From positions 1 through 8,895 of the forward strand of contig JBBTVO010000042.1 in assembly GCA_038063195.1 (NCBI GenBank): a DNA stretch of 8,895 bases. The letters run 5' to 3'. Shown here piece after piece: positions 1-4,156 of the stretch. The notes under the pieces were generated by a model that was not told the origin of the DNA, made no database searches, and worked only from the letters and a program-made list of their open reading frames with translations. Numbering within the stretch: position 1 is the first letter of the stretch; the number at the start of each line of letters is the position of its first letter. A program made the position numbers and the translations under genes. Origin of the DNA: JBBTVO01 sp038063195. Its GTDB lineage: Bacteria > Patescibacteriota > Microgenomatia > Levybacterales > UBA12049.

Positions 1-260
1 ACGCCTTCTGAGATGAGCATTGTTTTTTTGCCGGATAATCCCCCAACTCCTGAGTACCCCGTGAGACTTCCATCCGAAGCGACCACTCTATGGCATGGAG
101 TTTGCGGAGCATCAGGGTTAATCCTCATAAAAGCTCCCACCGCGCGGGCGGCTCTTGGACTACCGGACAATTTGGCCAATTGCCCGTATGTGGCAACTTT
201 TCCCTTTGGGATTTGTCTGGTTAAATTATAAATTTTATCTTTGAGAAAACTTGATTTCAT
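1..260 (-). CDS. Methylated-DNA-protein cysteine methyltransferase, C-terminal-domain-only form (partial, runs off left edge)
   Basis: Reading leftward from the ATG at 260, 86 codons are open to the window edge. The protein matches the DNA-binding/active-site domain of the Ada/Ogt/MGMT family. The winged-helix segment IPKGKVATYGQLAKLSG (17-33) contains the conserved Tyr25. AARAVG (37-42) carries the arginine finger Arg39. PCHRVV (55-60) has the alkyl-acceptor Cys56, followed by DGSLTGY (63-69). In this family, alkyl groups on O6-guanine are transferred irreversibly to that cysteine. The N-terminal domain of full-length Ogt/MGMT is absent: the conserved core begins about 16 residues from the start. 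Short forms of this kind occur and may be active, or may act as lesion sensors. The intact PCHR favours a transferase over an ATL, which lacks the cysteine. The start is supported by TATAAT six bases upstream. The C-terminus lies outside the window. Confidence 0.9.
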   Translation of the reverse strand, partial: MKSSFLKDKIYNLTRQIPKGKVATYGQLAKLSGSPRAARAVGAFMRINPDAPQTPCHRVVASDGSLTGYSGVGGLSGKKTMLISEG

Positions 261-266
261 AACCAT

Positions 267-272
267 ATTATA
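267..272 (-). promoter_or_regulatory. -10 element of the alkyltransferase gene (leaderless)
   Basis: On the minus strand TATAAT is followed by six bases and then the ATG at 260, so the predicted transcript begins at or beside the start codon. No convincing -35 is present. The 95-bp gap to 356 is a divergent promoter region. Confidence 0.6.
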
Positions 273-314
273 TACCAAAACAGCGTATTTATATGTAAGA
301 AGATATAAGAATTC

Positions 315-329
315 CTGCTTGACAAGCAG
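315..329. promoter_or_regulatory. 15-bp palindrome over a -35 element (candidate operator)
   Basis: CTGCTTG-A-CAAGCAG is a perfect inverted repeat with 7-bp arms around one central base. It contains the TTGACA -35 hexamer (319-324) of the gene at 356. A site this symmetric at this position is typical of a dimeric repressor operator. No regulator gene is visible nearby. Confidence 0.45.
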
Positions 330-347
330 TACCCAACAGTTTATTCT
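319..347 (+). promoter_or_regulatory. Promoter TTGACA-17-TATTCT of the 154-aa membrane protein
   Basis: TTGACA (319-324), a 17-bp spacer and TATTCT (342-347) are followed by eight bases and the ATG at 356. The expected transcription start falls on the start codon, giving a leaderless mRNA. Confidence 0.7.
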
Positions 348-355
348 ACAAATAT

Positions 356-820
356 ATGGCAGAAGGTAGCAGCGCAAATCCACTAGGACAGCTTGAAGGA
401 ACACTTGATGAGTATTTTGGCAAAAAAGCTCCCGCACTTCCTCAGAACATAAGAGAATTTATCGTAAAAGTAGCTCCTTACCTAACTATAATAGGTATTA
501 TCTTTACTGTTCCTGCAATTCTGCTTCTTCTTGGGATAGGCAGTGTGGCAACAGTACTTGCTCCAGTTGGCGGCGCACCTGCTGTAACATCAGTGCCTAC
601 AATGTGGGCTGGAATACTTCTTCTTATTCCCGTCGTAGTTCTTGAAGCAATGGCTGTGCCGGGACTTTTCTCAAGAAAAGCAAGTGCATGGAGGCTCGTG
701 TTTTGGGCGCAGCTTATTTCTATAATTTCAAATCTTGTACAGTTTAATATCATAGGCGCTATTATAAGCGCGCTTATCGGCTTCTATATCCTTTTTCAAA
801 TCAAAAGCTTCTACAAATAA
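356..820 (+). CDS. Small four-helix membrane protein, function unknown
   Basis: 154 residues. A soluble N-terminus of about 35 residues (GQLEGTLDEYFGKKAPALP at about 11-29) precedes about four hydrophobic segments, near 39-60, 83-102, 112-129 and 130-148. The end is the basic, aromatic QIKSFYK. A glycine/proline-rich loop (61-82) separates helices 1 and 2. I have an impression that similar short proteins recur in Microgenomates-type genomes, but I know of no assigned function. No catalytic or transport motif is visible. The start is fixed by a near-consensus promoter eight bases upstream, whose -35 lies within a palindrome, so expression may be controlled by a repressor. The gene is a separate unit from the next one, which has its own promoter 10 bases downstream of this gene's 3' flank. 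Confidence 0.85.
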   Translation: MAEGSSANPLGQLEGTLDEYFGKKAPALPQNIREFIVKVAPYLTIIGIIFTVPAILLLLGIGSVATVLAPVGGAPAVTSVPTMWAGILLLIPVVVLEAMAVPGLFSRKASAWRLVFWAQLISIISNLVQFNIIGAIISALIGFYILFQIKSFYK

Positions 821-852
821 TCCACGCTTACTCTTCTGTTACACGGCCTAAC

Positions 853-881
853 TTGTTTTTTAAGATTTGATGTAGTATATT
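853..881 (+). promoter_or_regulatory. Promoter TTGTTT-17-TATATT of the secreted 148-aa protein
   Basis: TTGTTT (853-858), a 17-bp spacer and TATATT (876-881) lie nine bases before the ATG at 891. The leader would be zero to three bases. Confidence 0.55.
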
Positions 882-890
882 TTAAGTCCT

Positions 891-1337
891 ATGAAAAGAC
901 TTCTTCTTTTTTTACTCCTTTTATTATTCTTCCCAAGCATTGCACTGGCTGATGTGGATGTTTCGGTAACAAACACTGGCAGCTCAAATGTAAAGGTAAA
1001 TTCGCAATCTTCCGGCACGACGACCACTTGCGTCAACGGGAAATGTGAAACAACAGGCGGAGAAAACCATTCAAAGGTTTGTATAAATGACGAGTGCACC
1101 GAATCAGATGGAAATCTTGATATAAATGAGGACAATGGAAAAATTCAAGTACGTGTGACTAATTCCAGCGGCACATCGGAAAATAAATCAATTGAAGAGA
1201 AAGAAGAAAACGAAGACGCTACAAGTTCTGTGAAAAAAGACGTTGAGGAAGAAGTTAAAAAGCCTCAGGAAGAGAAAAAGTCACTTCTTGATCAAGTAAA
1301 AGATTTCTTCAAAAACATCTTCTCCTTCTGGAAATAA
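891..1337 (+). CDS. Secreted low-complexity protein with two CxxxxC loops and an amphipathic tail
   Basis: 148 residues. A clear Sec signal peptide (MKRLL followed by a leucine/phenylalanine run) is cleaved probably after ALA20. The mature part starts with an alternating beta-like stretch (DVDVSVTNTG). Two matching short loops follow, CVNGKC (47-52) and CINDEC (64-69), each able to form an intraloop disulfide. Residues 101-130 are very rich in Glu and Lys, probably a helix or coiled coil. The C-terminus, SLLDQVKDFFKNIFSFWK, is amphipathic and aromatic, and it resembles the end of the cysteine-rich protein at 7129-8511. I do not recognise a family. It is probably extracytoplasmic and may associate with the membrane through the tail. 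The start is supported by the signal peptide and by the promoter just upstream. Confidence 0.8.
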   Translation: MKRLLLFLLLLLFFPSIALADVDVSVTNTGSSNVKVNSQSSGTTTTCVNGKCETTGGENHSKVCINDECTESDGNLDINEDNGKIQVRVTNSSGTSENKSIEEKEENEDATSSVKKDVEEEVKKPQEEKKSLLDQVKDFFKNIFSFWK

Positions 1338-1339
1338 TT

Positions 1340-1432
1340 TTATTTTTTACCCGATAACTTAAATGCGCTGTAAGCAAGAAATGTCCAAGTTTTATCAGGA
1401 GTACCAAGATTTTTAGATATTCTCTCTATCAT
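1340..1432 (-). CDS. Possible 30-residue small ORF
   Basis: ATG (1432) to TAA (1340-1342) encodes a peptide that starts MIERISKNLG and ends FKLSGKK. It has a protein-like mixture of residues, including Trp and several aromatics. It fills the convergent gap, ending two bases from the stop of the secreted protein. An extended -10 (TGGTATACT, minus strand 1452-1444) lies 11 bases before the ATG. The frame is open upstream to a TAG at 1457-1459, so a TTG start at 1453 would give 37 residues. It could instead be the tail of a decayed gene, or chance. No family is recognised. Confidence 0.35.
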   Translation of the reverse strand: MIERISKNLGTPDKTWTFLAYSAFKLSGKK

Positions 1433-1443
1433 AATCCAAAACG

Positions 1444-1452
1444 AGTATACCA
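1444..1452 (-). promoter_or_regulatory. Extended -10 TGGTATACT upstream of the small ORF
   Basis: TGn-TATACT on the minus strand, 11 bases before the ATG at 1432. No good -35 is seen. Confidence 0.3.
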
Positions 1453-1532
1453 AAAACTATGAAGGAAAAACACACAGAAAACTGTAGGAAACCAGAATTA
1501 AGTCAACACTTAAATCGCGTTGAGGAGATTTA

Positions 1533-2276
1533 TTATTTGATGGATTTAATAAATTCTCCAATAGCAATCCCCAAAGAGGTTAGTCCGTGCTTATTGTTTC
1601 CCATACTAGATTCATAAAGCGAGGGGTTAGAATTATCCCTAGCTCCGTTATTTTCGAGTCTAGATTGGGTAACTAAATCTATAGGAATTTCGAGACGTTC
1701 GGCAATTAGAACTTCCCATTCCCTAATGTCCCCATGACGCTGATTACTTCCGGGTTCTTCAAATATACCAAAGGCTGTCCTGAGAACCAAAATATCCAAC
1801 GAGTTTAATCTCTTGCACACTTTAAAGTATTGATAAGCTAACATTTGAGAATGCTCATCTGTATCTTTCATGACTGACTTTAGAAATATCGTTTTTAGTG
1901 CCTCGAATTTCTCGTCATCAAGAAAATCTTCGTCTATGGAACGCATTAATTCTACCAACAAGGTTTTTCCTATTTTAGAGTTAAGTTTCTTATCTGGAAT
2001 GGCTCCAATCTTTCTATAGTCCTGTATCTCGGAATATAATTGTTGATAGAAATCTTTTCCTTTAAACAAAGCCTGAGTCAGGCGACCCGTTGACAAGATT
2101 AAGGCTCCGGGCTTATCAACTCCAGTAGTAAATACTCCTGTCAGAAACTCTAAAAAACCAATTGTACTTGGTCTTTTTCTTAATTCTTGAAGTTGATCCA
2201 CTAAATTCTGCGGCAGCAAGGATTTTTCTTCAGCCCTTATTGAATTAACTGTAGTTTTTATTATTTTTGAAGTCAT
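1533..2276 (-). CDS. Hypothetical soluble protein, 247 aa
   Basis: I do not recognise this protein. It is predicted mostly helical and soluble, with no signal peptide or membrane span. Residues 20-35 are basic/leucine-rich (LPQNLVDQLQELRKRP). The segment 55-175 is a run of amphipathic helices with acidic stretches (SIDEDFLDDEKFEAL at 113-127). The C-terminal part has a hinge at 176-182, a possible winged-helix-like piece (185-207) and the motif HGLTSLGIAIGEFI (230-243), similar to the LTxLGxxLxxFI ending seen in various uncharacterised bacterial proteins. Start choice: the ATG at 2276 lies seven bases after a perfect extended -10 (TGATATAAT), which is one of the six dispersed motif copies. 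The gene has its own promoter, and the neighbour upstream is separated from it by a terminator. Confidence 0.75.
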   Translation of the reverse strand: MTSKIIKTTVNSIRAEEKSLLPQNLVDQLQELRKRPSTIGFLEFLTGVFTTGVDKPGALILSTGRLTQALFKGKDFYQQLYSEIQDYRKIGAIPDKKLNSKIGKTLLVELMRSIDEDFLDDEKFEALKTIFLKSVMKDTDEHSQMLAYQYFKVCKRLNSLDILVLRTAFGIFEEPGSNQRHGDIREWEVLIAERLEIPIDLVTQSRLENNGARDNSNPSLYESSMGNNKHGLTSLGIAIGEFIKSIK

Positions 2277-2280
2277 CGGA

Positions 2281-2292
2281 GCAATTATATCA
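2281..2292 (-). promoter_or_regulatory. Dispersed motif copy A, extended -10 of the 247-aa gene
   Basis: GCAATTATATCA on the plus strand. On the minus strand it reads TGATATAATTGC, with TATAAT (2289-2284) seven bases before the ATG at 2276. Of the six copies, this one has the clearest promoter geometry. The base spacing predicts a leaderless transcript. Confidence 0.65.
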
Positions 2293-2307
2293 AAAGCGGG
2301 GCGTGAT

Positions 2308-2324
2308 ATAACAAAAATCCCCCA
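2308..2324. repeat. 17-bp direct repeat, left copy
   Basis: ATAACAAAAATCCCCCA, identical to 2678-2694. GTG two bases further left is also shared. The two copies flank the 92-aa gene. This copy overlaps the U-tract and stem of the terminator at 2313-2341. Confidence 0.7.
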
Positions 2325-2341
2325 GCTGCAAGGAAGTTGGG
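2313..2341 (-). terminator. Intrinsic terminator of the 92-aa gene
   Basis: On the minus strand CCCAACT and AGCTGGG form a 7-bp stem with one A-C mismatch and a 7-base loop (2341-2321), then GGA and T5. It starts seven bases past the stop at 2348 and isolates this gene from the 247-aa gene. Confidence 0.5.
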
Positions 2342-2347
2342 CTGAAA

Positions 2348-2626
2348 TTATAAATTTCCTCTTGCTTCACTCGCCAGAGGTTTCTGGGCACCTATTTTTC
2401 TGCTTGAGTCAGGAGTTTGGAATATTGCTTGACCAATTCGCGTTACACCTGTATAGAAGTCTCCTTGTCCAAGTCTCAAAACTTCTTCGCGCGGATAAAA
2501 TGTATCTATACCGGGAGTTTTAACCAAAACGTTCTGGCTTCCACTCGGAAATTCATATACTTCTATAACTTCGCCTGACTCAGGATGTCTTGCCGGTTCT
2601 ACGATTAATCTTTCTTTAGCTGGCAT
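2348..2626 (-). CDS. Hypothetical small protein, 92 aa
   Basis: Unrecognised. Residues 5-50 look like a compact beta-rich unit (RLIVEPARHPESGEVIEVYEF, then VLVKTPGIDTFYPREEVLRL). The tail after about 72 is polar and probably disordered. There is no signal peptide or membrane span. Start: the ATG at 2626 lies six bases after the extended -10 TGCTAAAAT. The gene has its own terminator and is bracketed by two identical 17-bp repeats, so it is a self-contained ~370-bp unit that may have been inserted or duplicated as a cassette. Amino-acid composition is unremarkable. Coding status rests on the promoter, the terminator and the protein-like sequence. Confidence 0.65.
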   Translation of the reverse strand: MPAKERLIVEPARHPESGEVIEVYEFPSGSQNVLVKTPGIDTFYPREEVLRLGQGDFYTGVTRIGQAIFQTPDSSRKIGAQKPLASEARGNL

Positions 2627-2632
2627 TCAAAT

Positions 2633-2661
2633 ATTTTAGCAAACTTACATCCAAAATTCAA
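2633..2661 (-). promoter_or_regulatory. Promoter TTGAAT-17-TGCTAAAAT of the 92-aa gene
   Basis: On the minus strand TTGAAT (2661-2656) is 17 bp from TAAAAT (2638-2633), which is preceded by TGC. Six bases separate it from the ATG at 2626, so a leaderless transcript is predicted. Confidence 0.6.
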
Positions 2662-2677
2662 CTATAGGATAGGTGGC

Positions 2678-2694
2678 ATAACAAAAATCCCCCA
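2678..2694. repeat. 17-bp direct repeat, right copy
   Basis: Identical to 2308-2324 and in the same orientation. It sits in the divergent region between the genes starting at 2626 (-) and 2750 (+). There is no hairpin at this copy, so shared terminator function does not explain the identity. Confidence 0.7.
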
Positions 2695-2710
2695 TTTACA
2701 AGCTTCACAA

Positions 2711-2739
2711 TTGAGTTTGACTGAAGACTATTGTATTCT
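2711..2739 (+). promoter_or_regulatory. Promoter TTGAGT-17-TATTCT of the 85-aa membrane protein
   Basis: TTGAGT (2711-2716) and TATTCT (2734-2739) are 17 bp apart, with ten bases to the ATG at 2750. An alternative pair is TTGACT (2717-2722) with TAGATA (2740-2745). Either way the leader is at most a few bases. Confidence 0.5.
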
Positions 2740-2749
2740 TAGATAGACT

Positions 2750-3007
2750 ATGGAAAAGAAAAAAGTAAATTATTTTAATCAGATGACTCAGGTTCTTCTA
2801 CCCGGCTTAACTATTCTGGGTTTTGCTTTAACCGCAATAAAAAAACCGGAATATGGTCTCATTGCAAGCTTATTTTCTGAAATCTTTTGGCTATATTCCG
2901 GCTGGCAGGCTTGGAAAAAAGCCGGTCAAATTGGAATATTTATTACAACTCTGATAATTACTGTGATAGTTGCTTACGGAGTAGTAAACTACTGGTTTAT
3001 TCATTAA
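2750..3007 (+). CDS. Small membrane protein, 85 aa
   Basis: A basic N-terminus (MEKKKV) is followed by hydrophobic stretches at about 16-30, 36-50 and 62-83, so two or three spans. The loop KKPEYG (31-36) and the motif FWLYSGWQAWKKAGQIG (46-62) are the most distinctive parts. The aromatic/glycine pattern is faintly reminiscent of a fragment of PnuC-like transporters, but the protein is far too short for one and I do not assign a function. The start is supported by the promoter immediately upstream. The gene lies diverged from the 92-aa gene and has its own promoter. Motif copy B begins 23 bases past its stop. Confidence 0.75.
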   Translation: MEKKKVNYFNQMTQVLLPGLTILGFALTAIKKPEYGLIASLFSEIFWLYSGWQAWKKAGQIGIFITTLIITVIVAYGVVNYWFIH

Positions 3008-3029
3008 TAAAAATGGCTTGTTGTATCGA

Positions 3030-3058
3030 GGCAATTATATCAGAAGGAAAAAATTATT
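3030..3058. repeat. Dispersed motif copy B, long form
   Basis: The core GCAATTATATCA is at 3031-3042. The surrounding 29 bases match 4111-4139 with a single mismatch. It lies between two plus-strand genes, so the promoter reading of its minus strand would point antisense into the 85-aa gene. Confidence 0.75.
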
Positions 3059-3076
3059 TGAAACAGGTCTTCAAAT
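3056..3076. promoter_or_regulatory. Inverted repeat inside the EF-Tu-like gene promoter (candidate operator)
   Basis: ATTTGAA (3056-3062) and TTCAAAT (3070-3076) are perfect 7-bp arms around ACAGGTC. They cover the -35 and much of the spacer, so a bound dimer would block RNA polymerase. Confidence 0.4.
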
Positions 3077-3086
3077 TTGCTACGAT
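3058..3086 (+). promoter_or_regulatory. Promoter TTGAAA-17-TGCTACGAT of the EF-Tu-like gene
   Basis: TTGAAA (3058-3063), a 17-bp spacer and TACGAT (3081-3086) preceded by TGC. The expected start is near 3094, leaving a leader of about 13 bases that contains the ribosome-binding site. Confidence 0.6.
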
Positions 3087-3095
3087 AAAGGTTGG

Positions 3096-3103
3096 AAGGG
3101 GGT
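3096..3103 (+). promoter_or_regulatory. Strong Shine-Dalgarno AAGGGGGT
   Basis: It can pair over eight bases with the 16S anti-Shine-Dalgarno (one G-U), ending three bases before the ATG at 3107. It decides ATG 3107 over the in-frame TTG at 3092. It is the only clear ribosome-binding site seen upstream of a gene in this window. Confidence 0.7.
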
Positions 3104-3106
3104 AGA

Positions 3107-3358
3107 ATGGCTAAGGAAGACTTGATCGGGAAAGTGATCCACTATTACGACAAAATAGGGGTGGCTGTGATCGAGCTTAAAAAGAAACTTAAAGTCGGAG
3201 ATAAAGTTAAGTTTGTTCGCAAAGATACTAGTTTTGAGCAATCAGTTGAGTCAATGCAGCTTGAACACGTTCAAATCTCTGAAGGAAAAAAAGGACAGGA
3301 AGTAGCAGTTAAATTGGATAAGAAAGTTAACTCAGGAACATTAGTTTATTTAGTTTAA
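3107..3358 (+). CDS. Stand-alone EF-Tu domain-2-like beta-barrel protein (translation elongation factor-like)
   Basis: 83 residues from the ATG at 3107. The pattern is that of the second domain of translational GTPases. An opening strand, LIGKVIHYYDKIGVAVIELK (6-25), is followed by the turn KLKVGDKVKFV (28-38). Next is a segment with the family-like phrase SVESMQLEHVQISEGKKGQEVAVKL (46-70). The closing strand is VNSGTLVYLV. There is no GTP-binding domain. Proteins of this size are annotated as translation elongation factor-like in archaea and candidate phyla. Their role is not established, though RNA or ribosome association is a reasonable guess. The gene is unusual here in having a real leader with a strong Shine-Dalgarno and a promoter containing an inverted repeat, so it may be translated and regulated differently from its neighbours. 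Confidence 0.8.
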   Translation: MAKEDLIGKVIHYYDKIGVAVIELKKKLKVGDKVKFVRKDTSFEQSVESMQLEHVQISEGKKGQEVAVKLDKKVNSGTLVYLV

Positions 3359-3435
3359 TTTTCCGCTATCAGCGACCACCACCAGATTTGTTTTGCCTGA
3401 ATTTCCGGATGCATCGGACAAACATATTTCTTGGG

Positions 3436-3447
3436 GCAATTATATCA
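3436..3447. repeat. Dispersed motif copy C
   Basis: GCAATTATATCA, beginning 77 bases after the stop of the EF-Tu-like gene and ending five bases from the stop of the convergent NYN gene. The minus-strand -10 reading would drive a transcript antisense to the EF-Tu-like gene. Between 3359 and 3435 there is also a near-palindrome (TCCGGATGCATCGGA, 3404-3418), and no gene I can support. Confidence 0.7.
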
Positions 3448-3452
3448 GACCC

Positions 3453-3995
3453 TTATTTTTTGGTTTTTACAAAAGGCAGTAAGTCTTTCTTTGTAAGAAG
3501 AGTATATTTTGAACAGTTATTTATCAATGCATGACTTCTCATATGCGAAAATCCAACATATTCAATAATTTTCTTCTTTTCTTTTGCTTTTTTAACGGCT
3601 GGGAGTAGGTCTGTGTCTGATGAGACAATGATTATCCGATCACAAATGTTTTCGTAGGCAGCAACTAAAATATCCACTGCTATATTTACATCAACGCCTT
3701 TTTCATGAAATTTGCCATCAGATTTTAAAAGATAACCTAGGGAGTAGTTGAAATTGTGCTTTCTAAGATGCGCCAAGAGCTTTCTTTGATTATCGAATAA
3801 TCTTTGGGTGTGGCGGGTTCCATCGGTTCTTATTTTTCCTGTGTAATAAGTAGCATGAATTATTTTATCTTTCTCAGCTAATTTTAAGGCAAAACTTGAG
3901 AAATCAAAGTCGAGAAGATTATGAAGTTTTAAATCTTTAAGCTTGAAGTAAAAATTACTTCCGTCAATAAGAATAACGCAGCGCTTAATAGGCAT
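3453..3995 (-). CDS. NYN domain protein, LabA/DUF88-type (PIN-like nuclease fold)
   Basis: 180 residues from the ATG at 3995. The N-terminal VILIDGSNFYFKLK (7-20) has the first acidic/Asn pair, Asp11 and Asn14. EKGVDVNIAVDILVAA (98-113) supplies Asp102 and Asp108. IIIVSSDTDLLPAVKKAKE (121-139) supplies Asp127 and Asp129, and the last strand IIEYVGF (143-149) follows. This order of acidic motifs is that of NYN domains, a PIN-like fold binding Mg2+ that is proposed to cut RNA. Full NYN length is present and nothing else is fused. The cellular target is unknown. Start: an in-frame TTG two codons upstream (4001) is possible, but ATG 3995 lies exactly seven bases after TATAAT, as in leaderless neighbours. 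The stop lies five bases from motif copy C. Confidence 0.88.
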   Translation of the reverse strand: MPIKRCVILIDGSNFYFKLKDLKLHNLLDFDFSSFALKLAEKDKIIHATYYTGKIRTDGTRHTQRLFDNQRKLLAHLRKHNFNYSLGYLLKSDGKFHEKGVDVNIAVDILVAAYENICDRIIIVSSDTDLLPAVKKAKEKKKIIEYVGFSHMRSHALINNCSKYTLLTKKDLLPFVKTKK

Positions 3996-4002
3996 TGGCA
4001 AT

Positions 4003-4008
4003 ATTATA
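4003..4008 (-). promoter_or_regulatory. -10 element of the NYN gene (leaderless)
   Basis: TATAAT on the minus strand, seven bases before the ATG at 3995. No -35 is apparent, because the expected place is the U-tract of the upstream terminator. Confidence 0.55.
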
Positions 4009-4020
4009 GCTTATTTTTTC

Positions 4021-4057
4021 AAAAAAAATCCTGCAAAGACCTTTCAGTGTTGCAGGA
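4021..4057 (-). terminator. Intrinsic terminator on the minus strand
   Basis: TCCTGCAA and TTGCAGGA (minus 4057-4050 and 4036-4029) form a perfect 8-bp stem with a 13-base loop, followed at once by T8. It ends the nitronate monooxygenase transcript about 100 bases past its stop and lies just before the NYN promoter. This is the best terminator in the window. Confidence 0.85.
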
Positions 4058-4110
4058 GATTTTATGATTTTATTATACAAAGTTTGAATTAGTAAGTAAA
4101 GTAGTAAACG

Positions 4111-4139
4111 GGCAATTATATCAGAAGGGAAAAATTATT
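4111..4139. repeat. Dispersed motif copy D, long form
   Basis: The core is at 4112-4123. The 29 bases match 3030-3058 with one mismatch. It sits 17 bases past the stop of the nitronate monooxygenase gene and upstream of the terminator. Confidence 0.75.
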
Positions 4140-4156
4140 CCTTGATGCTTGTTAGG

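Noticed and set aside
13..231. Plus-strand open frame, 72 codons
   Set aside because: It is the antisense of the alkyltransferase, whose conserved PCHRVV and ARAVG motifs fix the real frame.
478..753. Minus-strand open frame opposite the 154-aa membrane protein
   Set aside because: Low-complexity Thr/Ile/Arg content and no promoter; the opposite frame has clear membrane helices and a promoter.
860..1135. Minus-strand open frame opposite the secreted protein
   Set aside because: Antisense shadow; the plus strand has a textbook signal peptide.
1502..1525. Inverted repeat TCAAC...GTTGA as a terminator of the 247-aa gene
   Set aside because: Five-base arms, long loop and no T-tract.
1459..1617. 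Plus-strand 52-codon frame with a TATACC seven bases before its ATG
   Set aside because: More than half lies antisense to the end of the 247-aa gene, the -10 is poor and the peptide is not protein-like beyond the overlap.
2887..3105. Plus-strand frame overlapping the 85-aa membrane protein
   Set aside because: Out-of-frame overlap with no promoter or ribosome site at its start; the hydrophobic pattern belongs to the other frame.
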